A stretch of DNA of 64,000 bases from Cellulomonas fimi. GTDB taxonomy: Bacteria; Actinomycetota; Actinomycetes; Actinomycetales; Cellulomonadaceae. Below the pieces are notes generated by a model, which did not search any database, was not told the origin of the DNA, and worked only from the letters and a program-made list of their open reading frames with translations. The stretch spans positions 1-64,000 of the forward strand of contig NZ_JABCJJ010000001.1 of assembly GCF_012952065.1 (NCBI RefSeq). The letters run 5' to 3'. The position numbers and the translations under genes are program-made. Positions 46,782-55,318 of this stretch are shown here, piece by piece; within the stretch, counting starts at the first letter, position 1, and each line of letters starts with the position of its first letter.

Positions 46782-47600
46782 TCAGCGCCCGACCAGCTCC
46801 CCGACCAGCGCCTCCGTCTGCGTCACGTAGCCCCCGCCGAACAGCGCCGCGTGCATGCCGACCGGGTACACCTGGTGCAGCCCGCGCCGGCGCTGCCATC
46901 CGCGCCGCAGCGGCCGCACCTCCTGGTAGCCCGCGAGCACGTCGTCGAGGTGCGGGAGGCCGAAGAGCGCGAGCATCGCGAGGTCGGTCTCCCGGTGACC
47001 GCCGTGCGCCGCGGGGTCGATCAGCACTCCGCCGTCGGCCGTCCACAGCACGTTCCCCGACCACAGGTCACCGTGCAGGCGCGCGGGCGGCGCGTCGTCG
47101 TCCAGGTCGCCCGCGCGCAGGCGCTCGGCGAGGGCCGTGAGGTCGCCGGCGAGTCGCGGGCTCAACCGGCGTCGAGCGGCGAGCAGCTCGCGCAGCGGCT
47201 CGAGGCGGAGGTCGGCCAGGAACGTGCCCCAACGGTCGTGCCTGCCGGCCGGCAGGGGGAGCGGCTCGTCGAGCGGACCGAAGAACCCGTCCCCGGACCA
47301 CCCCGGCGGCGTGCACCCGAAGGCGTCGGCACCGGCGTCGTGCAGGCGCGCGAGGCCGCGACCGAAGCCGCGTGCGTGCGCCGCCGTGGGGCGCGCCGGC
47401 TCGAGCCGCTCGAGATCGAGGTGGTCGTGCCCGACGCCGAGGACCCGAACCACCGGGACGGCGTCGGCCTCGGCCAACCAGCACAGGCCGGCCGCCTCGC
47501 ACGCGAAGAACGCCGGCGGAGCACCGGCGCGCCGCTTGCGGAACACGCCGGTGGGCGTGCCGTCGGTGCTCACGCCGGCCCCATCGCGCGTCGGCGTCAT
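46782..47600 (-). CDS. Fructosamine kinase family protein
   Basis: 272 residues, start at ATG 47600, which overlaps the stop of the PQQ-propeller gene (ATGA). Aminoglycoside/fructosamine-3-kinase fold: ARLHGDLWSGNVLWTADGGVLIDPAAHGGHRETDLAMLALFG contains the catalytic and metal-binding Asp residues; HDRWGTFLADLRLEPL and GLHQVYPV are also typical. Phosphorylates protein-bound or small Amadori products by family. Confidence 0.87.
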   Translation of the reverse strand: MTPTRDGAGVSTDGTPTGVFRKRRAGAPPAFFACEAAGLCWLAEADAVPVVRVLGVGHDHLDLERLEPARPTAAHARGFGRGLARLHDAGADAFGCTPPGWSGDGFFGPLDEPLPLPAGRHDRWGTFLADLRLEPLRELLAARRRLSPRLAGDLTALAERLRAGDLDDDAPPARLHGDLWSGNVLWTADGGVLIDPAAHGGHRETDLAMLALFGLPHLDDVLAGYQEVRPLRRGWQRRRGLHQVYPVGMHAALFGGGYVTQTEALVGELVGR

Positions 47601-49144
47601 CCGAGCGCGACCAGATCGCCGTCGGACTGCGCGTAGAGGTGGCCGTCGATCACCCAGAGGGTGTCGACGCGGCCGACGTCCACCTCCCAGAGCTTCCGGC
47701 CGTCCACGACGGCGTACGCGGCGACGACCGGCCCCCCGACGGCGTCGGGCAGAGCGAGCAGGACCAGCCGGCCGTCGGTGACGAGCTGGCTCCAGCCAGG
47801 CCGTTCGATCGGGGTGCTCCACTGCGTGCCGCCGGTGCGGCCGTCCAGCGAGCTCACGGCGTCCTCACCCCGGACGAGAACGCGCCCGTCGAGCACGGCC
47901 AGGCCCCCGAAGTCGACGATCGAGCCGGACCACAGCTCGTCGCCCGTGGCGAGGTCGAAGGCCGTGAGGGTGGGGCCCGACGCATCCGTGCCGTCCGACC
48001 ACACCTGAGTCAGGACCAGGTCCGCGAGCGAGCCGTCGTCGGGCGTGGGCGTGGCCGGGTAGCCCTTGACCGCGACCGACCGCCCCGTCTCGGGATCGAG
48101 CAGCACCGTGCGCTCTCCGTCAGGCGTCGACCCGATCAGCAGGTCGCGACCGGGAAACGGGTACACCGGCTCGCGCTCTGCTGCCGGCGAGTCCCCCGCC
48201 CAGGAGCCGAGCAGCTCGCCGTCAGCGGACAGGATCCAGGTCGTCCCCGAGGCCACCTGCACGACGAGGCGGTCCGCGGAGGCCGAGGTCCACCCCACCC
48301 TGCCCCAGCCCTCGTCCGCCGCCTCGACCCCCCCGGGGGTCGTGAAGGACCAGCGCTGCGCTCCGTCGCGCGCGTCGATGCGCACGACCTGGACGTGGTC
48401 GACCCCGTCGGCCCCGAGGACCACGTCGGTGATCAGCAGGTCGTGCCCGATCGCCGTCACGGTCGCGCCCGGTCCGACGGCGCGGTCCTGCAGGACGTCG
48501 CCCGTCGCGGTGTCGAGGGCCAGCAGGCGCACGTCGCCGGGACCCTGGATCAGCGACCCGTCCGGGAGCTTCTGCGTGAGGGTGGTGTGGGCCACGAGGC
48601 ACGCGAGCACCGGATCGTCCCTGCGTCCGTCCGGTACGCCGGGGTAGGACGAGTCCGGGCAGAAGATCTGTCGGCCCTGCTCGCCCGGCGGCAGCGCCTC
48701 CACCCGCCAGACGGCGCGCCCGGTGAGCGGGTCGAGTGCGACGATCTCGCTCCCGCCGTCGTCCTCCGAGGTGGGTCCAACCACCAGGCCACCGATGCCG
48801 CGCATCTCGCTGAGCTGGCCCTCGAACCGCCACAGCTCCGCGACCGGCCGGTCGAGCGGGGCGAGCATGCCGGGCACGTCGCGCAAGGCGGCGAGCCGGT
48901 GGGCCTCGCGCCGGTCGGTCACCACGACGGCGAGCCCGAGCAGCACGGCGACGGTCACAGCGACCGGCCGCCACCGACGAGCGCGACGGCGGGTGGCGGG
49001 CCCCGTCCTCAGGAGATCGACGGAGCCGGTGCCGTCCGGGGCGGCGTCGCCGGCGGCGAGCTCGTGCGGATTCCCGGGAGGACGGAAGGTCGAGCCGTCG
49101 TCCTCGACGAGCTCGACGTCCTGCATGTCCCGCGGCCGGCGCAT
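47597..49144 (-). CDS. PQQ-like beta-propeller membrane-anchored protein
   Basis: 515 residues. Cytoplasmic ~60-residue N-terminus, one TM helix (RPVAVTVAVLLGLAVVVTDR), then an extracytoplasmic propeller with AWRVEALPPG, AQRWSFTTPGG, ELWSGSIVDFGGLAVLDGRVLVRG and KLWEVDVGRVDTLWVIDGHL blades. No catalytic PQQ-dehydrogenase motif seen, so probably structural or binding. Coupled to the fructosamine kinase gene by a 4-nt overlap. Confidence 0.82.
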   Translation of the reverse strand: MRRPRDMQDVELVEDDGSTFRPPGNPHELAAGDAAPDGTGSVDLLRTGPATRRRARRWRPVAVTVAVLLGLAVVVTDRREAHRLAALRDVPGMLAPLDRPVAELWRFEGQLSEMRGIGGLVVGPTSEDDGGSEIVALDPLTGRAVWRVEALPPGEQGRQIFCPDSSYPGVPDGRRDDPVLACLVAHTTLTQKLPDGSLIQGPGDVRLLALDTATGDVLQDRAVGPGATVTAIGHDLLITDVVLGADGVDHVQVVRIDARDGAQRWSFTTPGGVEAADEGWGRVGWTSASADRLVVQVASGTTWILSADGELLGSWAGDSPAAEREPVYPFPGRDLLIGSTPDGERTVLLDPETGRSVAVKGYPATPTPDDGSLADLVLTQVWSDGTDASGPTLTAFDLATGDELWSGSIVDFGGLAVLDGRVLVRGEDAVSSLDGRTGGTQWSTPIERPGWSQLVTDGRLVLLALPDAVGGPVVAAYAVVDGRKLWEVDVGRVDTLWVIDGHLYAQSDGDLVALG

Positions 49145-49199
49145 TCCGGGACTGTACCGACGGACACGTCGGCTGCGGGCGGGCTCCAGGCCCGTGCCG

Positions 49200-49625
49200 T
49201 CAGGCGGCCGGCGAGGTGATCCCGAACGCCCCGATGATCAGCGCCATCACGAGGAACGTCACCAGCTCGTGCACGACGTTCATCAGGGTGAGCTGCCACG
49301 GCCGGCTCTCGAAGGCGTCGTGGGTGATGAAGCGCGCTGCCGTGAACCCGACCCACAGGATCAGCGCCGTCACGACGGCGTTCGTGAAGAACGTGGCGCC
49401 GTAGAAGTGTCAGGCGATCGCGGACGCCCCGGCCAGCACCCACGCGCTGACGAAGCTCACGACGACCGTGACGCCGATCGCGAGGGCGGCGTTCCCGCCC
49501 GGCTCGACCTTGGCCAGCCGCATCCACCGGTTGCCGAACGCCCGGGGCGTGTACCAGATCGATCCGACCACCATCGTCGAGATGGTCGCCACGATCACAG
49601 CCCACCAGTTGATCTCGGGAACCAC
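49200..49625 (-). pseudogene. DUF1761 membrane protein with in-frame TGA
   Basis: Read from GTG 49625: EINWWAVIVATISTMVVGSIWYTPRAFGN, the DUF1761 start. At codon 72 (49410-49412) a TGA interrupts ...LAGASAIA, after which the same frame continues with HFYGATFFTNAVVTALILWV and HDAFESRPWQLTLMNVVHEL to a normal TGA at 49200. Sequence on both sides is membrane-protein-like without frame change, so one base (TGG to TGA) explains the break. Four TM helices if intact. Could be a base-call error. Confidence 0.75.
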
Positions 49626-49707
49626 GAGCACCGCTTCTCGTCGAGGCACCCCGACGGGGCGCTGGCCGGATGCTACGCCCGCGAACGCGCTGGCAGGCGT
49701 GAAGAAG

Positions 49708-50166
49708 TCACCCGCAGCTGTCGCAGACGCCGGTCCGCGGGAGCACCATCGAGCAGCTGGGACAGATCGCGGGGGGCGCTTCGCTGCTCGGGCCCGACCG
49801 GCCGGCGCGCGAGACGTTCGACGAGGCAATTCGCGGCGTGGTCCCGGCGGTGTTCCGCGAGCTCGTCCGAGCCGGCCGCGACGCCGGCGCCGAGACCGGC
49901 GCCTCGAATCCCCGCTTGCGCAGGACCGTCAGCGCCTGGGTGAGTCCGTTCGTCACCTCCTCCGGGGTCGCCACGCGCCCGGTCGCGAACCGGTGGGCCA
50001 CGCCGAGGACGGCGGTCGCGTCGTAGCGACGACCCTCGTGGAGGAACGGCCGGACGGAGGCGTCGGTGAACCCGTACGTCGCCCGGAAGTCGTCGCTCCC
50101 CCGAGCATCGTGCTCGGCGATGGCCTGGAGGATGTGCTGCCGCATCACGGAGGAGAACGTCGCCAT
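49708..50166 (-). CDS. Conserved protein with C-terminal zinc ribbon
   Basis: 152 residues. The N-terminal ~95 (MRQHILQAIAEHDARGSDDFRATYGF, YDATAVLGVAHRFATG, EVTNGLTQALTVLRKRGF) look folded and basic. A Ser/Ala/Pro linker leads to CPSCSMVLPRTGVCDSCG, two Cys pairs that likely bind zinc. No family name recognised. Possibly nucleic-acid linked; inference from composition only. Confidence 0.65.
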   Translation of the reverse strand: MATFSSVMRQHILQAIAEHDARGSDDFRATYGFTDASVRPFLHEGRRYDATAVLGVAHRFATGRVATPEEVTNGLTQALTVLRKRGFEAPVSAPASRPARTSSRNTAGTTPRIASSNVSRAGRSGPSSEAPPAICPSCSMVLPRTGVCDSCG

Positions 50167-50197
50167 GGTGGGTCGAGCCTACGTCGGTCGCGCCTGC

Positions 50198-50785
50198 TCA
50201 GTCGCGCGCGCTCGGTGCCACCTCGCGCACCATCACGCAGTTGACCAGGCCCTTGGGTCGGTCGTAGACGAACCCCTCGCGCTCGTACATGGTGCGAGTG
50301 CCGTTGTACAGGAAGGACGAGTTCTTCTTCCGGACCCCGCCGGTGTCGTGCGGGTAGCCCTCGACCAGGCCGCCGCCGGCCCGCGCGATCAGCTCCACGG
50401 CTCCGCGCAGGGCGATCCGTGCCAGGCCCTGACCGCGCAGGCCACGCTCGACCTGGATGCAGGTGACCCGGTAGTCGGGCAGTCGCTCGGCGGTGGCGAG
50501 GTACTCCTTGCGGTGCTGGATGCTGGGCAGCTCCTCGGGTGATCCGTACTGCGCCCAGGCGACGGCCCGGTCGCCGTCGTAGACGAGCGCGGCGTGCGCG
50601 AGCCCGTCGGCCACCAGGCGTCGCTTGAGCGCCCGGTTCGCCTCGGCGCTCTGGCCCTTCTCCGCGCAGTCGGGATGGAACTTCGTGCACCAGCAGCCGG
50701 CGTACATGCCCCCGTTGCGCTCGAGGAGAGCGGCGAAGTCGCCGAACGTCTCCTCGGTGAGCGCCCTGATCGTGAAGTCAGGCAT
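50198..50785 (-). CDS. GNAT N-acetyltransferase
   Basis: 195 residues from ATG giving MPDFTIRALTEETFGDF; an in-frame earlier start adds 12 unlike residues. GCWCTKFHP near 40, acetyl-CoA loop VERGLRGQGLARIALRGAV and MYEREGFVYDRP at the end are typical of an actinobacterial GNAT family. Last gene left of the tRNA-Ser attachment site. Confidence 0.85.
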   Translation of the reverse strand: MPDFTIRALTEETFGDFAALLERNGGMYAGCWCTKFHPDCAEKGQSAEANRALKRRLVADGLAHAALVYDGDRAVAWAQYGSPEELPSIQHRKEYLATAERLPDYRVTCIQVERGLRGQGLARIALRGAVELIARAGGGLVEGYPHDTGGVRKKNSSFLYNGTRTMYEREGFVYDRPKGLVNCVMVREVAPSARD

Positions 50786-50839
50786 GCAGGAAACGTACTC
50801 CGCCCCGGCTCTCGCGAGCACCGCATCGAGAGCACCGCC

Positions 50840-50859
50840 GACTGCTACCGACTGCTACC
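50840..50859 (+). other. ACTGCTACC direct repeats, left of att core
   Basis: Two copies (50841-50849, 50851-50859) 10 bp apart. The same 9-mer occurs twice at 51113-51133 in the same orientation on the other side of the tRNA fragment. The two clusters lie about 130 and 145 bp from the core, as expected of integrase arm-type sites. Confidence 0.55.
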
Positions 50860-50910
50860 AAGACTGCCGCCCCGCTCCCCGGCCCGACGTGGCGCCGCCG
50901 ACGCGACAAA

Positions 50911-50946
50911 GGGCCCGCACCCCACATCTCTGCAGGTCACGGGCCC
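50911..50946 (-). terminator. Terminator downstream of the tRNA-Ser fragment
   Basis: GGGCCCG (50911-50917) and CGGGCCC (50940-50946) form the stem; on the minus strand it is followed by TTTG. This is the natural tRNA-Ser terminator, still in its expected place beside the 3' fragment. Confidence 0.65.
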
Positions 50947-50951
50947 ATCAC

Positions 50952-51006
50952 GGCGGAGGATGGGGGATTCGAACCCCCGAGGGCTCTCACCCAACACGCT
51001 TTCCAA
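50952..51006 (-). other. tRNA-Ser(GGA) 3' fragment, attachment-site core
   Basis: Read on the minus strand: anticodon loop TTGGAAA (anticodon GGA), variable arm, T-loop GGGGGTTCGAATCCCCC and acceptor half ATCCTCC plus discriminator G. The 5' half (acceptor and D-arm) is missing; sequence right of 51006 does not resemble tRNA. Such 3' copies are left when elements integrate in tRNA genes. The orientation places the element to the right. Confidence 0.85.
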
Positions 51007-51111
51007 GTGGCCTGGAGGGGGTGCAGGCGGACCTGCGCGGGTACGTCAGTGCAGGTCATGCCCAGTGCAGCATCCGGCGGGGACGTCCCGAGATCGGCCT
51101 GTACCCAGAGA

Positions 51112-51133
51112 AACTGCTACCAGAACTGCTACC
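51112..51133 (+). other. ACTGCTACC direct repeats, right of att core
   Basis: Copies of AACTGCTACC at 51112-51121 and 51124-51133. See the matching pair at 50840-50859. Candidate integrase arm sites. Confidence 0.55.
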
Positions 51134-51205
51134 GACCTGGGGGCCGGAGTGGGCAGTGGCGACGGCCCCACATCGCCACGGCGCACCGACCTGTGAGGCG
51201 GACGT

Positions 51206-52021
51206 CTACGGTCCGGGGAATGCCTGCCTGAGCTTCTGCAGCGCCGCGTCCGCGTCCACGCCGGTCGGTGTGTGCGCTGCATCCAGTCGGCCGTAGACGA
51301 GGCGGGCGAAGGCCTCCCCGGGAAGCGTGAGGTCATGCGCCTCCGTTCCCGCCGCTTGGGGCGTGAGCACCGCGCTGGTCGGTGTCAGCTCGACGACGAA
51401 GGCGCGTGCTGGGTCGGTCGTGAGGACCGCGAAGGTCGCTGTGTCTCCGGTCGGTTGCCCTGTGAACCTGGCCACGAGCTCGAGGTTGTCGACGAGCAGC
51501 TCGGCGGCCGACCCGGGGATGGTGGCGGCCGGGTTCTGGACGACCTCGATGTCCCAGGTGTGGAAGGCGTGCTCGTTCAGCCGCATCCCGACGAACTGGG
51601 CGAAGTCGAGCGTCATGGGGCCCATGCTTGACGCGAAGGCCGCCCTCTCCTGGGCGGCCACGGCCTCGAGGCGCTCGAGCAGCTCCGCGTCGGCCGCCAG
51701 GGCGTCGTCGCGCTGCGCCTCCGGGCCCTTGGCGTTCCAGAGATCCCAGACGCCGGGCGCGAACTCGGCGGGGGTGTCCTGACCGGCGAGGGCGTCCTCG
51801 AGCCGGCGCTGGGTGATGACGGCTCCGGACCCCAGGTGTGACAGCACGTCCGAGACCGTCCACTCCGCGGGGTACGCCCGCGTCGTGAGCTGGTGGTCAG
51901 GCACGGCTGCGACCACGTCCTTCAGGCGGCGGACCGAGGCCTGGAGCGCGTCGACCTGCGCCTGGCCAACGGTCGCGTCGGGGGTCTGGCCGGGCGTGGC
52001 GTCATCGTGGAGCTGCGTCAT
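51206..52021 (-). CDS. Maleylpyruvate isomerase family mycothiol-dependent protein
   Basis: 271 residues from ATG 52021 (MTQLHDDATPG); a longer frame would cross the TetR operator. N-terminal MDMPI/DinB-like helical bundle (TVSDVLSHLGSGAVITQRRLEDAL; LNEHAFHTWDIEV with metal His) and a C-terminal alpha/beta domain. Probably a mycothiol- and metal-dependent transferase or isomerase. Divergent from the TetR gene across 58 bp that hold the operator, so likely part of the same regulon. Confidence 0.87.
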   Translation of the reverse strand: MTQLHDDATPGQTPDATVGQAQVDALQASVRRLKDVVAAVPDHQLTTRAYPAEWTVSDVLSHLGSGAVITQRRLEDALAGQDTPAEFAPGVWDLWNAKGPEAQRDDALAADAELLERLEAVAAQERAAFASSMGPMTLDFAQFVGMRLNEHAFHTWDIEVVQNPAATIPGSAAELLVDNLELVARFTGQPTGDTATFAVLTTDPARAFVVELTPTSAVLTPQAAGTEAHDLTLPGEAFARLVYGRLDAAHTPTGVDADAALQKLRQAFPGP

Positions 52022-52040
52022 GCTGCAGACTCTACGACAG

Positions 52041-52058
52041 GTGGGGAATACTCCCCAC
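52041..52058. promoter_or_regulatory. Operator palindrome between MDMPI and TetR genes
   Basis: GTGGGGAATACTCCCCAC: perfect 7-bp arms, 4-bp spacer. It is centred in the 58-bp divergent intergenic region, so one TetR-type dimer could control both promoters. Confidence 0.75.
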
Positions 52059-52079
52059 TTCTTGTCGGTTGGAGAGGTC

Positions 52080-52793
52080 ATGACGCTGAGAGCAGACGCC
52101 GCCCGGAACCGGGAGGCCATCGTCGAGGCCGCCCGCGCGGTGTTCGCCGAGCAGGGCCTCGAGGCCCCGCTGGACGACATCGCCAAGCGGGCCGGCACGG
52201 GGAACGCCACCCTGTACCGCCGCTTCCCGACCCGCGCCGACCTCGTGGCTGCCGTGTTCGCCGAGCGGATGGCCGAGCACGTCGACGCGGTCGAGGCGGG
52301 CCTCGCGGACGTCGACCCGTGGGACGGTTTCGCGTCCTACATCCGGGCAGTGGGCGCGATGCAGGCCCGCGACCGCGGCATCGCGGACCTGGTCACCATG
52401 AACGTCGAGGCACCCGAGATCGAGGAGCTCCGAACCCGCGCGTACGAGGGACTGGTCCGGCTCGTCGCACGAGCCCACGACGCCGGCGTGCTGCGCGCTG
52501 ACTTCACCGACCAGGACGTCGTACTGCTGCTGATGGCGAACGCCGGGCTGGTGGAGCGGGCGCACGGCATCACGGCCGAGGCCTCCGCCCGCCTGTTGGC
52601 CCTCGTCCTCGACGGCTTGCGCGCCGGCGCCGCGACCGCTGGCCCGCCGGCGCCGCCCGCGGGCCGGGTCGTCGCAGCGATGCGGCGCAACGGCGAACGC
52701 CGGCTCGGCTGCGGCAGCCGCCCAAAGCCAGGACCGGGATCCGCCCCCACCACCCAGACCCCCCACCACTTCCGCGAAGGACGCCTGACATGA
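52080..52793 (+). CDS. TetR/AcrR-family regulator
   Basis: 237 residues; ATG 52080 after GGAGAGG. HTH: REAIVEAARAVFAEQGLEAPLDDIAKRAGTGNATLYRRFPTRADLVAAVF, classic TetR. The ligand domain is diverse. A long Arg/Pro-rich tail is probably read-through up to the overlap with the LLM gene (ATGA). Heads the plus-strand redox cassette and probably represses it and the divergent gene through the operator. Confidence 0.93.
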   Translation: MTLRADAARNREAIVEAARAVFAEQGLEAPLDDIAKRAGTGNATLYRRFPTRADLVAAVFAERMAEHVDAVEAGLADVDPWDGFASYIRAVGAMQARDRGIADLVTMNVEAPEIEELRTRAYEGLVRLVARAHDAGVLRADFTDQDVVLLLMANAGLVERAHGITAEASARLLALVLDGLRAGAATAGPPAPPAGRVVAAMRRNGERRLGCGSRPKPGPGSAPTTQTPHHFREGRLT

Positions 52794-53827
52794 CGCTCGA
52801 GCTCGGTGTGTACAGCTTCGGCAACACCCCCCGCACCCTGGACGGCGGCTACGGCCCCACAGCCCAGGCCGTCCGCGACGTCCTGGAGGCCGTCAAGCTC
52901 GCCGAGGAGGTGGGACTCGACTTCTTCGGCATCGGCGAGCACCACACGCCCTCGATGCCGCTGTCCTCCCCGACGTCCATGGTGACCGCGGCTGCGGCGT
53001 CGACGGAGCGGATCCGGCTCGGCACGACGGTCACCGTCCTGTCCACGGATGAGCCGCTGCGGGTGTTCCAGCAGCTGGCGACCGCTGCGGCGATCGCGCC
53101 GGGTCGCGTGGAGGCTGTCGCCGGTCGCGGTTCCTCGGCGATCACGTTCTCGCTGTTCGACGAGGACGAGGACCGCTACGACGAGCTCTTCTCCAGCAAG
53201 TTCGAGCTCCTACTCGCCGCGAACCGCCAGGAGCGGCTGACCTGGAACGGCCCGCACCGCGGCCGCCCGCTGCTTGACGCCGTGATCGTGCCGCGGCCCG
53301 AGGTGCCGCTGAAGATCTGGCTCGGCTCCGGCGGCAGTCCCGGGTCGGTCAGCCGTGCCGTCGAGCTCGGCGTGCCGCTGTTCCTCGGCATCCTCGGCGG
53401 CACCCCGCAGCACTGGGCGCAGTACGGCCACGCCTACCGCGAGGCGTGGACGCAGGTCGGGCACCCGGCGGACGGAGCGGACATCGCCGTCGCGGTGCAC
53501 GGCTTCGTCGGAGCTGACAACGCCGCTGCGAAGGCGACCTACCTCGAGCACGAGCTGCGGATGTTCGCGACCGGCGCCGCCGAGGTCGGCCGACCCCCGA
53601 TGTCCCCTCCCGGGCGCGACCGGCAGATGGAACCCGGCGGCATGGTCTTCGCCGGCAGCGCGGACGAGGTCGCCGACCGGATCCTGCACCTGCACGGCCT
53701 GCTCGGCCACACCCGCCAGATCCTGCAGATGGACGTCGGCGGCATGCCGCACGCGACCTACCTCAAGGCGATCGAGCTCCTCGGCACCCAGGTCCTGCCC
53801 CAGGTCCGCGCCGAGCTCGGGGCCTGA
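52790..53827 (+). CDS. LLM class flavin-dependent oxidoreductase
   Basis: 345 residues, bacterial luciferase-like monooxygenase. MTLELGVYSFGNTPRT, GLDFFGIGEHHTPSMPLSSP, LGTTVTVLSTDEPLRVFQQLAT and GRVEAVAGRGSSAITF match the Atu2307/SP_0267-type subgroup, likely FMN-using. Overlaps TetR by 4 nt. Substrate unknown; the company of quinone-reductase-like proteins suggests redox detoxification. Confidence 0.9.
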   Translation: MTLELGVYSFGNTPRTLDGGYGPTAQAVRDVLEAVKLAEEVGLDFFGIGEHHTPSMPLSSPTSMVTAAAASTERIRLGTTVTVLSTDEPLRVFQQLATAAAIAPGRVEAVAGRGSSAITFSLFDEDEDRYDELFSSKFELLLAANRQERLTWNGPHRGRPLLDAVIVPRPEVPLKIWLGSGGSPGSVSRAVELGVPLFLGILGGTPQHWAQYGHAYREAWTQVGHPADGADIAVAVHGFVGADNAAAKATYLEHELRMFATGAAEVGRPPMSPPGRDRQMEPGGMVFAGSADEVADRILHLHGLLGHTRQILQMDVGGMPHATYLKAIELLGTQVLPQVRAELGA

Positions 53828-53891
53828 CTCCCACCTACCCGACCGGCCTCGTCGGACGTCGACGCGCGCCACTCATCCAAGAAGGACACCC

Positions 53892-54245
53892 ATGTTCATC
53901 GCACTCGTCGTCGTCACGGTGCTGCTCGCCGCGATCTGCCTCAACAGCGCCGTCATGAAGCTGCGCCAGGCCGAGGCCGTCGTCGCCGTGATCCACGGCA
54001 CGGTCGGCGTCCCGAAGAAGTACCTGCCCGTCCTGGCCGCCCTGGAGATCGCGGGCGCGGTCGGCATCGTCGTCGGCCTGTGGCTCGAGCCCCTCGGCGT
54101 GATCGCCGCAGCGGGCCTGGTCGCCTACTTCCTTGGCGCGGTGATCGGCCACCTGCGCGTGCGGGACACCAAGAACCTCGCCATGCCGCTGCCGCCGCTC
54201 GTCCTGGCGATCGCCGTCCTCGTCCTGCGGCTCCTCACCGCCTGA
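53892..54245 (+). CDS. DoxX-family membrane protein
   Basis: 117 residues, four TM helices. NSAVMKLRQAEAVVAVIHGTVGVPKKYLPVLAALEIAGAVGIVVGLW matches the DoxX-like family. AAGGA precedes the ATG. Inner-membrane; DoxX proteins are linked with redox stress systems in actinobacteria. Confidence 0.9.
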   Translation: MFIALVVVTVLLAAICLNSAVMKLRQAEAVVAVIHGTVGVPKKYLPVLAALEIAGAVGIVVGLWLEPLGVIAAAGLVAYFLGAVIGHLRVRDTKNLAMPLPPLVLAIAVLVLRLLTA

Positions 54246-54312
54246 CCCCTCGGGGCACCCGGCTCAGCCACCACCTCACCAACATCACCATCACCGAAGA
54301 GAGAGAACCACC

Positions 54313-55245
54313 ATGAAGGCTTTCGCCATCATCGATCGCGACATCCAGCCCGACGTCCAGGACCTCCCCCAGCCCGAGCCGGGCGCCGGTGAGGTGCTCG
54401 TCGAGGTCGAGGCGACCTCGGTCAACGGCTTCGACCTGTCCATCGCGGCCGGATACGTCTGGGACATGCTTCCGCACGAGTTCCCCGTGGTCCTGGGCCG
54501 TGACCTGGTCGGCGCCGTCACCGCCGTCGGTGACGGCGTCGAGACCATCGCGGTCGGTGACCGCGTCGCCGGCGTCATCCCCGGCATGGCGCTGGGCGCC
54601 CGCACCGGCTCCATCGCCGAGTACGTCGCCCTCGCGGCGACCGCAGTCACCCGGGTCCCGGCCGGTGTGGACGCGCAGCAGGCGGCGGTCATCGGTCTGG
54701 CCGGCGTCGCGGCCCACGACGCGGTCGAGGCCCTCGACATCCAGCCCGGGGAGACGGTCCTGGTCTCCGGGGCGACCGGTGGCGTCGGCTCGATCGCCGT
54801 CCAGCTCGCGGCGGCCGCCGGCGCGACTGTCATCGCTACCGCCCAGCCGGGCCAGGAAGAGGAGTACGTCCGCAGCCTCGGCGCCGCGCACACCGTCGAC
54901 TACACCGGCGACGTCTCCGCAGCGGTCAGCGCCATCGCTGCAGACGGCGTTGACAAGGTCGTCCACGCAGCCGGCGACGGGGCAGCCCTTGCCGCCACCC
55001 TCCGCGCTGGTGGCATCCTCGCGTCCACCCTGGGCGCGACCGCCGAGGCGGTCGGCCGACAGGACGTGACCGTCGCCCCGATCATGGCCGAGGCCACAGC
55101 CGGGAAGCTCGCGGCGCTGCTCGGGCGCGTCGCCACCGGTGACCTGCGGGTCAACGTCTCGACCGCCATCCCGATCGATCGGGCACCGGAGGCCTTCGCC
55201 GCCTTCACCGGCGGAAAGCTCGGCAAGGTCCTCATCATCCGCTGA
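54313..55245 (+). CDS. MDR-superfamily NADP-dependent quinone oxidoreductase-like protein
   Basis: 310 residues. GroES-like half (LPQPEPGAGEVLVEVEATSVNGFDLSIAAG, VLGRDLVGAVTAVGDGVE) and Rossmann half with VLVSGATGGVGSIAVQLAAAAGATVIATA. No structural zinc-binding Cys cluster, so of the zinc-free quinone reductase type. ATG after AAGAGAGAG. Third enzyme of the cassette. Confidence 0.92.
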   Translation: MKAFAIIDRDIQPDVQDLPQPEPGAGEVLVEVEATSVNGFDLSIAAGYVWDMLPHEFPVVLGRDLVGAVTAVGDGVETIAVGDRVAGVIPGMALGARTGSIAEYVALAATAVTRVPAGVDAQQAAVIGLAGVAAHDAVEALDIQPGETVLVSGATGGVGSIAVQLAAAAGATVIATAQPGQEEEYVRSLGAAHTVDYTGDVSAAVSAIAADGVDKVVHAAGDGAALAATLRAGGILASTLGATAEAVGRQDVTVAPIMAEATAGKLAALLGRVATGDLRVNVSTAIPIDRAPEAFAAFTGGKLGKVLIIR

Positions 55246-55318
55246 GCCACCGGCGCGGGCCGACCTGACGTCGGCCCGCGCCACCCCTCGCACGCCAAGC
55301 CAACCTTCTGGAGCACCC

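Noticed and set aside
49410-49412. TGA read as selenocysteine in the DUF1761 gene
   Set aside because: No SECIS-like hairpin was recognised next to it, and the context fits a Trp codon change.
50625-51296. Plus-strand frame across the tRNA-Ser fragment
   Set aside because: Contains the GGWGIRTPEG-type peptide that arises whenever this tRNA is translated in reverse; not a gene.
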